This document shows, one piece after another, positions 1-4,126 of a DNA stretch of 5,809 nt (positions are counted from its first letter, which is position 1; each line of letters opens with the position of its first letter). This stretch comes from Paludibacteraceae bacterium (GTDB taxonomy: Bacteria > Bacteroidota > Bacteroidia > Bacteroidales > Paludibacteraceae), in the NCBI GenBank assembly GCA_017402895.1, contig JAFPLG010000173.1, positions 1 to 5,809 on the forward strand, read 5' to 3'. Position numbers and translations under genes: made by a program. Under the pieces are notes generated by a model. It worked only from the letters and a program-made list of their open reading frames with translations, was not told the DNA's origin and searched no databases.

Positions 1-757
1 GCTCCTCTGCCTTAGCTTGTGCGATATTCTTGTCTGCCTCAGCCAGATCCATCTGCAGTTGAGCACCGATATTCTTACCTACGTCGATGTCTGCGATATC
101 AATTGAAAGAATCTCAAAGGCCGTGCCGTCGTCCAGACCCTTCGAGAGCACCAGTTTCGAGATGCTGTCCGGGTTCTCCAGCACTTGCTTGTGACTCTCG
201 GCCGAACCAATCGAGCTAACGATACCCTCACCTACACGAGCCAGCACCGTATCCTCTCCGGCACCACCCACCAACTGGCGGATATTGGCGCGAACGGTCA
301 CACGAGCCTTGGCAATCAGCTGGATACCATCCTTTGCAACAGCCGTTACTGGCGGGGTATCTATCACTTTCGGGTTCACCGACATCTGTACAGCCTCAAA
401 CACATCACGTCCGGCCAGGTCGATAGCCGTAGCCATCTGGAAGGGCAATTGCATATTGGCCTTCGCTGCACTAACCAGCGCATGTACAACACGCTCAATA
501 TGACCACCGGCCAGATAGTGTGCCTCCAGTCCGTCACGCGTCACGTCGGTCAGACCGGCCTTGTGTGCCTCGATCAGACAGTTCACAATCTTTGCGGGCG
601 GCACCTTACGGATGCGCATTAGAAACAACTGAATCAACGAAATACGTACACCCGATACCTCTGCGTTGATCCAGAGCATAAACGGAACGTAGTAGAAGAA
701 AATAATCACCAGTAAGGCAATGATGCCAAACAGGATAATACTGAAAATGTCTAACAT
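1..757 (-). CDS. floA: Flotillin-like protein FloA (partial, C-terminus beyond the window)
   Basis: This is the N-terminal 252 residues of a flotillin-like SPFH-domain protein. The frame is open from the ATG at 757-755 to the window edge with no stop. FloA proteins of about 330 residues scaffold membrane microdomains on the inner face of the cytoplasmic membrane. Visible parts: a hydrophobic membrane segment at residues 4-30 ([20 protein letters not shown], then [10 protein letters not shown]), and an amphipathic stretch 33-52 ([20 protein letters not shown]) followed by PPAKI. The SPFH core spans roughly 55-235, with [44 protein letters not shown] split over 113-136, [16 protein letters not shown] and [20 protein letters not shown]. 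An Ala/Glu/Gln-rich coiled coil begins at about 235 ([18 protein letters not shown]), as in other flotillins. It lies 43 bases downstream of the NfeD-like gene on the same strand with no promoter between them, so the two are probably co-transcribed. Family assignment is very secure; the exact role in this organism is inferred. Confidence 0.96.
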   Translation of the reverse strand, partial: MLDIFSIILFGIIALLVIIFFYYVPFMLWINAEVSGVRISLIQLFLMRIRKVPPAKIVNCLIEAHKAGLTDVTRDGLEAHYLAGGHIERVVHALVSAAKANMQLPFQMATAIDLAGRDVFEAVQMSVNPKVIDTPPVTAVAKDGIQLIAKARVTVRANIRQLVGGAGEDTVLARVGEGIVSSIGSAESHKQVLENPDSISKLVLSKGLDDGTAFEILSIDIADIDVGKNIGAQLQMDLAEADKNIAQAKAEE

Positions 758-800
758 GTTAAATCAGGAATAAAAAGGTTACTATTTGGGTTATGAAAAA

Positions 801-1178
801 TTATCGTTTTGCTGCTTTTTTTGTCGCTTTTTGCTCTTTGGCATCGATTTTCTGAGCTTCTTCCTCCAGACGCTCTATCTTCTTGCCCGGCTTAGCGAGT
901 TCTACTTTGCTGTCGATTTTCGTATCCAGCGCCATCTTGTCCAGCGCACGGCTACGCAGAAATCCCCAGATGGCCAGTCCGGATAGAATAACGCCTGCCG
1001 CCAGGGTGATATGACCTGCTAAGGCGCTGATCTTCAAGTAAGCAGCCACAACGGCTCCAACCAGACATGCGAAACCTGAGACGCCTGCGATACCAAAACC
1101 GGGAATCAAAAACATCTCTAAAACCAATAAAACTACACCTACAATCACGAGTAGTGCAACTAGTAAAATCTCTGACAT
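801..1178 (-). CDS. NfeD-like membrane protein lacking the usual OB-fold domain
   Basis: This is a 125-residue membrane protein, recognised as NfeD-like from its three hydrophobic segments (about 3-23, 28-50 and 55-75), the LEMFLIPGFGIAGVSGF motif and its position before floA. Membrane NfeD proteins are partners of flotillins and normally end in a cytoplasmic beta-barrel (OB-fold) domain. After RSRALDKMALDTKIDSKVE (residues 76-93), where I expect a linker and then that domain, there is only a Lys/Glu/Ala-rich, probably helical tail ending KATKKAAKR, then TAA. Only 43 bases separate the stop from floA, too little room for a displaced OB domain, so a simple frameshift is unlikely. I chose the ATG at 1178-1176. 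The in-frame TTG at 1208 would add ten residues but lies inside the -7 promoter box, upstream of the expected transcript start. No Shine-Dalgarno site is visible; the upstream sequence is A/T-rich. Confidence 0.85.
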   Translation of the reverse strand: MSEILLVALLVIVGVVLLVLEMFLIPGFGIAGVSGFACLVGAVVAAYLKISALAGHITLAAGVILSGLAIWGFLRSRALDKMALDTKIDSKVELAKPGKKIERLEEEAQKIDAKEQKATKKAAKR

Positions 1179-1205
1179 AATGATCAAAAAAAATATTTCA
1201 CGGTG

Positions 1206-1226
1206 CAAAGATAATCATTATCTTTG
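1206..1226. repeat. Perfect 21-base palindrome over the nfeD-like promoter (possible operator)
   Basis: The 10-base arm CAAAGATAAT, a single central C, and the exact reverse complement ATTATCTTTG form a perfect inverted repeat. A one-base centre cannot make a good RNA hairpin over its full length, so a dimeric DNA-binding protein site is the more natural reading. The left arm is the -7 box of the nfeD-like promoter. The right arm (1219-1226) presents the same TATCTTTG on the plus strand, facing topA. There, TTTC at 1196-1199 sits 19 bases upstream as a poor -33 match. A regulatory role is inferred. Confidence 0.6.
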
Positions 1227-1237
1227 ATATATGCAAA
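1206..1237 (-). promoter_or_regulatory. Bacteroidota-type promoter of the nfeD-like/floA operon
   Basis: Read on the minus strand, a -33 box TTTG (1237-1234) is followed by exactly 20 bases and then the -7 box TATCTTTG (1213-1206), matching TTTG-N19-21-TAnnTTTG. The sequence continues GCACC. Transcription should start near 1200, giving a short leader of about 22 bases before the ATG at 1178. The -7 box forms one arm of the palindrome at 1206-1226. Confidence 0.8.
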
Positions 1238-1249
1238 TAAAAAAATAAA

Positions 1250-1281
1250 TTTGTGTAATTAAAAAAAATGTCGTACTTTTG
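1250..1281 (+). promoter_or_regulatory. Bacteroidota-type promoter of topA
   Basis: TTTG at 1250-1253, a 20-base spacer and TACTTTTG at 1274-1281 fully match the Bacteroidota primary sigma-factor consensus. The expected start site is near 1287, giving an untranslated leader of about 35 bases. CCCGAATCGGG (1285-1295), a short dyad, lies at the expected start. The leader before the ATG is A/T-rich (TATATAATATATAG) with no Shine-Dalgarno site. Confidence 0.85.
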
Positions 1282-1322
1282 CACCCCGAATCGGGAAACG
1301 ACACCTTATATAATATATAGAT

Positions 1323-3644
1323 ATGAGCAAAAATTTGGTGATAGTGGAGTCGCCTGCCAAGGCAAAAACGATAGAGAAATTTTTAGGGAAAGAGTACCAC
1401 GTCCTCTCCTCACAGGGACATATACGCGATATAGAAGCTCAGGGAAAAAACTCAATGGGTATCGACTTCGAACACGGATATACACCCAATTACGTCATCG
1501 ACCCCAAAAAGGAACACCTGCTCGAGGAACTGCGCAAAGAGGCGGCTAAGGCCGAGACGGTATGGCTCGCTTCCGATGAGGACCGCGAGGGAGAAGCGAT
1601 TGCGTGGCACCTGAAAGAAGTGCTCCATCTCGACCCCAAAAAGACCAAACGTATCGTTTTCCACGAGATAACCAAGACAGCAATTCAGGAGGCTATTCTC
1701 CATCCGCGTGATATCGACTACAACCTGGTGAATGCACAGCAGGCACGCCGCGTGCTCGACCGTATCGTGGGTTTTGAACTCTCTCCCGTGCTGTGGAAAA
1801 AAGTGACTACGGGTCTCTCTGCAGGTCGCGTCCAGTCGGTGGCCGTTCGCCTTATCGTGGAGCGCGAACGCGAGATAGATGCCTTCGCTACCAGCTCGCA
1901 CTATCGCATTACGGCTAATTTTACAGGACGTAATCCCGGCGATGCCAGCGTACTGCATACTACGCTCAACCATACCTTTGCGCACAAGAAAGATGCCATG
2001 GCTTTCCTCGAGCAGTGCCGCAGGGCTACCTTCCGCATCGAAGACGTCCAGCGCAAGCCCGTTCAGCGCGTGCCAGCTCCGCCGTTCACTACCTCCTCGC
2101 TCCAGCAGGAAGCTGCTCGCAAACTGCGCTTCCCGGTCAGCAAGACCATGCGTCTGGCGCAGTCGCTCTACGAGAGCGGTAGTATCACCTATATGCGTAC
2201 CGACTCGGTCAACCTAAGCCAACTGGCTATTGCTACGGCTAAGCAGGAAATCGTATCCGAATATGGCGACCGCTATGCTCGTCCGCGCCACTACCAGACC
2301 TCGTCCAAAGGGGCACAGGAGGCGCACGAAGCTATACGTCCTACCTATATGAACGTGCATCGTGCCGGACAAACGCCCGACGAACAACGTCTCTACGAAC
2401 TTATATGGAAACGTACCTTGGCTTGCCAGATGGCAGATGCCGAGATCGAACAGACGCGTATGGAAGTGTCCGTTTCCAATTCCGACTACCGCTTTGTCGC
2501 ACAGGGCGAAGTAGTGCAGTTCGACGGTTTTATGCGCGCCTATGTCCAGTCTACCGACGAACAGGAGGAGGATAAGCACGTTCTCCCGCATATGGCGCTG
2601 CGCGAGTCGCTTCGCCAGATTGAGATGCAGGCCACCCAGACCTATGCCAAACCGCCGTATCGCTACACCGAGGCTTCGCTCGTTAAGAAGATGGAAGAAC
2701 TCGGCATCGGTCGTCCTTCCACCTATGCCACTATCATAGAGACCATCACCCAGAAATATATCACGCGCGGCTCCGTACCGGGACACAAACGTGAATACCG
2801 CGTCTATACGCTTCGTGATGATAAGATCACCGAACGTATGCGCCAGGAGATGGCTGGCGCCGACAGCCAAAAACTCATGCCGACCGATCTGGGCTATATC
2901 ACCAACGACTTCCTCGTGGCTAATTTCCCCGAGATACTTCGCTACGATTTCACGGCCAAGGAAGAGGAGAACTTCGATGATATCGCTGAAGGCAACGCCG
3001 AGTGGGTACAGACCGTCGACACGTTCTACCACACCTTCCATCCGCTGGTCGAGAAAGTGCCACCCGGAAAGATGCCGGGACGCGAACTGGGTATCGACCC
3101 CGAGTCGGGCCTGCCCGTACTGGCTAAAATCAGCAAGATGGGACCTTGTGTTCAGTTGGGTGATAGCGAGAATCAAAAACCACGCTTCGCCAGCCTTAAA
3201 AAGGGCCAGTCGATACGTACGATCACACTCAAAGAAGCCCTCGAACTGTTCAAGACGGCTCTGCCCTATACGCTCTGCGAACTCGATGGCGAACCCGTCA
3301 TCGTGGGCGAAGGCAAGTACGGCCCGTATCTCAAACATGGACGCGCATACGTCAGCATCCCCAAGCAGACCGATCCACTCCAGATCACCGAGGAAGAGGC
3401 CCTTGCCCTGCTGCGCCAGAAAACCGAGGCGCAAGAGCCGATTCATGTCTGGGGCGACATCCAGGTGCTCAACGGTCGCTATGGACCGTATATCAAAACG
3501 CCGCAGGCTAACTATCGTCTGCCGCGTAGCACTAAGGCCGAACAACTGACCGAACAAGCCGTGCGGGATATTATCGCAAAAGAGGCGGAAAATCCCACTC
3601 AAACGCGAACAAACCGCAGTTTTCGCAAAAAAAGTGCAAAATAA
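1323..3644 (+). CDS. topA: DNA topoisomerase I (type IA, omega protein)
   Basis: This complete 773-residue type IA topoisomerase relaxes negatively supercoiled DNA by cutting and passing one strand. The TOPRIM domain opens the protein: LVIVESPAKAKTIEKFLG carries Glu9 and Lys13, and DEDREGEAIAWHL carries the metal-binding acidic residues Asp85, Asp87 and Glu89. The central gate domains include NAQQARRVLDRIVGFELSP (137-155) and GLSAGRVQSVAVRLI (164-178). The catalytic tyrosine is Tyr290 in SGSITYMRTDSVNLS, followed by the conserved Arg292. Further conserved blocks are GAQEAHEAIRPT (330-341) and ELGIGRPSTYATII (459-472). The C-terminal region has about three repeat modules, at about 598-626, 659-680 and 709-733, the last two marked by KYGPYLKHG and RYGPYIKTP. 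It ends in a basic tail (TRTNRSFRKKSAK). Only four cysteines are present (232, 368, 609, 652), so the CxxC zinc ribbons of E. coli TopA are absent. The ATG at 1323 starts the expected N-terminus directly. It is probably monocistronic. Confidence 0.98.
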   Translation: MSKNLVIVESPAKAKTIEKFLGKEYHVLSSQGHIRDIEAQGKNSMGIDFEHGYTPNYVIDPKKEHLLEELRKEAAKAETVWLASDEDREGEAIAWHLKEVLHLDPKKTKRIVFHEITKTAIQEAILHPRDIDYNLVNAQQARRVLDRIVGFELSPVLWKKVTTGLSAGRVQSVAVRLIVEREREIDAFATSSHYRITANFTGRNPGDASVLHTTLNHTFAHKKDAMAFLEQCRRATFRIEDVQRKPVQRVPAPPFTTSSLQQEAARKLRFPVSKTMRLAQSLYESGSITYMRTDSVNLSQLAIATAKQEIVSEYGDRYARPRHYQTSSKGAQEAHEAIRPTYMNVHRAGQTPDEQRLYELIWKRTLACQMADAEIEQTRMEVSVSNSDYRFVAQGEVVQFDGFMRAYVQSTDEQEEDKHVLPHMALRESLRQIEMQATQTYAKPPYRYTEASLVKKMEELGIGRPSTYATIIETITQKYITRGSVPGHKREYRVYTLRDDKITERMRQEMAGADSQKLMPTDLGYITNDFLVANFPEILRYDFTAKEEENFDDIAEGNAEWVQTVDTFYHTFHPLVEKVPPGKMPGRELGIDPESGLPVLAKISKMGPCVQLGDSENQKPRFASLKKGQSIRTITLKEALELFKTALPYTLCELDGEPVIVGEGKYGPYLKHGRAYVSIPKQTDPLQITEEEALALLRQKTEAQEPIHVWGDIQVLNGRYGPYIKTPQANYRLPRSTKAEQLTEQAVRDIIAKEAENPTQTRTNRSFRKKSAK

Positions 3645-3660
3645 TTCACTTTTTCTTGCG
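3624..3660 (+). terminator. Possible terminator hairpin overlapping the topA stop codon
   Basis: CGCAAAAAAAGTG (3624-3636) can pair with CACTTTTTCTTGCG (3647-3660): 13 base pairs with one bulged C around a 10-base loop that contains the topA TAA (3642-3644). The stem is A/T-rich with a GTG/CAC core, and the run of five T lies in its descending arm, so it could stop transcription in either direction. It is weaker than a classical terminator. The CTTG at 3655-3658 doubles as the -33 element of the next promoter. Confidence 0.4.
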
Positions 3661-3686
3661 TATATCAAAAAAAAGCAGTACTTTTG
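3655..3686 (+). promoter_or_regulatory. Promoter of the leader-tRNA-Pro transcription unit
   Basis: CTTG (3655-3658, one mismatch to TTTG) is followed by 20 bases and TACTTTTG (3679-3686), a full match to the Bacteroidota -7 box. It then continues GCACCC. Fourteen bases, GTACTTTTGCACCC, are identical to the -7 region of the topA promoter. Transcription should begin near 3692, about 135 bases upstream of the tRNA. I found no better promoter closer to the tRNA. Confidence 0.7.
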
Positions 3687-3825
3687 CACCCGCTTTTTCG
3701 TCGGAAGAGATAAAAAAGCACTCAATCGAAATGCTAGTGTAACGATATTTCGATTGAAGAGCGGAGGCCTCGAGGACATTAACAAATCTGTGATTTGGTC
3801 CGCGTCCGAGAGTGCCGAACGCGAG
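3687..3825 (+). other. Hairpin-rich 5' leader (or small RNA) upstream of tRNA-Pro
   Basis: About 135 transcribed bases separate the promoter from the tRNA and hold no credible protein gene. Several consecutive stems are visible. GCTTTTT (3692-3698) pairs with AAAAAGC (3713-3719). TCAATCGAAAT (3722-3732) pairs perfectly over 11 bases with 3747-3757. CAAATC (3783-3788) pairs with GATTTG (3792-3797) across a TGT loop, closed outside by GCGGA (3761-3765) with TCCGC (3799-3803). CGCGT (3801-3805) could instead pair with ACGCG (3819-3823), sharing bases with the previous stem. I do not recognise an RNA family. It may simply be trimmed by RNase P, or it may be a separate RNA species. Confidence 0.45.
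3722..3757 (+). repeat. 11-base perfect inverted repeat in the tRNA-Pro leader
   Basis: TCAATCGAAAT at 3722-3732 and its exact reverse complement at 3747-3757 enclose a 14-base loop. No T-run follows the second arm (AGAGCGG comes next), so it does not look like an intrinsic terminator. It is the strongest single stem in the leader. Confidence 0.6.
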
Positions 3826-3898
3826 CGAGAAGTAGCGCAGTTGGTAGCGCACCACGTTCGGGACGTGGGGGTCGGGCGTTCGAGTCGCCTCTTCTCGA
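3826..3898 (+). tRNA. tRNA-Pro with anticodon CGG
   Basis: A complete 73-base cloverleaf can be folded by eye. The acceptor stem CGAGAAG (3826-3832) pairs perfectly with CTTCTCG (3891-3897), followed by discriminator A (3898). The D arm is GCGC-AGTTGGTA-GCGC. The anticodon arm is CCACG-TTCGGGA-CGTGG, with the anticodon CGG at 3859-3861, reading CCG proline codons. The variable region is GGGTC. The T arm is GGGCG-TTCGAGT-CGCCT, with one G-U pair. The first base pair C1-G72 is the hallmark of bacterial tRNA-Pro, as is the GTAGCGCAG-type D region. The terminal CCA is not encoded (ACAAAA follows), so CCA addition by tRNA nucleotidyltransferase is needed. A strong terminator starts two bases after the discriminator. 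Confidence 0.95.
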
Positions 3899-3900
3899 CA

Positions 3901-3942
3901 AAACGGAGAGATTATCTTTTGATAGTCTCTTCGTTTGATTTT
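3901..3942 (+). terminator. Intrinsic terminator after tRNA-Pro
   Basis: AAACGGAGAGATTATC (3901-3916) pairs along all 16 bases, with two G-U pairs, with GATAGTCTCTTCGTTT (3921-3936) around a TTTT tetraloop. GATTTT follows. The position directly behind the tRNA and the unbroken stem make this a convincing end for the tRNA transcript. Confidence 0.8.
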
Positions 3943-4065
3943 AGAGAGTGACGAGAACGCCTTTACTATGGGGCCCCCAAAAATTCAATTTTCTTCCCTT
4001 TTTGCCAATTCTTCCCTTCCGAAATTTACGATTCTTAAGAAAAAACCGACAAAAAGCAAATAATT
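3943..4065 (+). other. Spacer between the tRNA terminator and the lipoprotein promoter
   Basis: This AT-rich gap holds no recognised gene. Visible elements are the GGGGCCCC palindrome (3970-3977), AAAATT-C-AATTTT (3980-3992), a 10-base direct repeat TTCTTCCCTT at 3991-4000 and 4009-4018 (18 bases start to start), and the palindrome TTCTTAAGAA (4032-4041). A 31-codon reading frame at 3968-4063 has no visible promoter or ribosome site and no recognisable features. The direct repeat could be a binding site for a regulator of the downstream gene, but nothing proves it. Confidence 0.4.
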
Positions 4066-4096
4066 TTTGGTAGTTCAATTATTTTTTATAACTTTG
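4066..4096 (+). promoter_or_regulatory. Bacteroidota-type promoter of the lipoprotein gene
   Basis: TTTG (4066-4069), a 19-base spacer and TAACTTTG (4089-4096) match the consensus; GCGCC follows. The expected start is near 4102, giving about 25 bases of leader before the ATG at 4127. The leader contains the perfect palindrome TTTACGTAAA (4105-4114). Confidence 0.8.
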
Positions 4097-4126
4097 CGCC
4101 ACTTTTTACGTAAATGTGTAAACTAT

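Noticed and set aside
185..622. A 145-codon plus-strand frame over floA
   Set aside because: It lies entirely antisense to the clear SPFH coding sequence, has no promoter and gives no recognisable protein.
1179..1208. Upstream TTG start extending the NfeD-like protein by ten residues
   Set aside because: The TTG is part of the -7 box and would lie upstream of the transcript start.
2214..3785. A 523-codon open frame antisense to topA
   Set aside because: It is a frame shadow of topA codon usage. Its product resembles no family I know, and topA is unmistakable on the other strand.
3826..3936. tRNA gene as an integration site for a mobile element
   Set aside because: I found no repeat of the tRNA 3' end elsewhere in the window, and no integrase or phage gene nearby.
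3634..3951. A 105-codon frame from the end of topA through the tRNA
   Set aside because: It runs through tRNA-Pro and its terminator and starts inside topA, so it is not a credible gene.
3968..4063. A 31-codon frame starting MGPPKIQFSS, in the spacer
   Set aside because: No promoter, no ribosome site and low-complexity composition. It lies between a terminator and the next promoter, so it is probably untranscribed.
4067..4126. Upstream TTG start extending the lipoprotein by 20 residues
   Set aside because: The TTG lies in the -33 box, and the extension would bury the signal peptide, which starts cleanly at the ATG at 4127.
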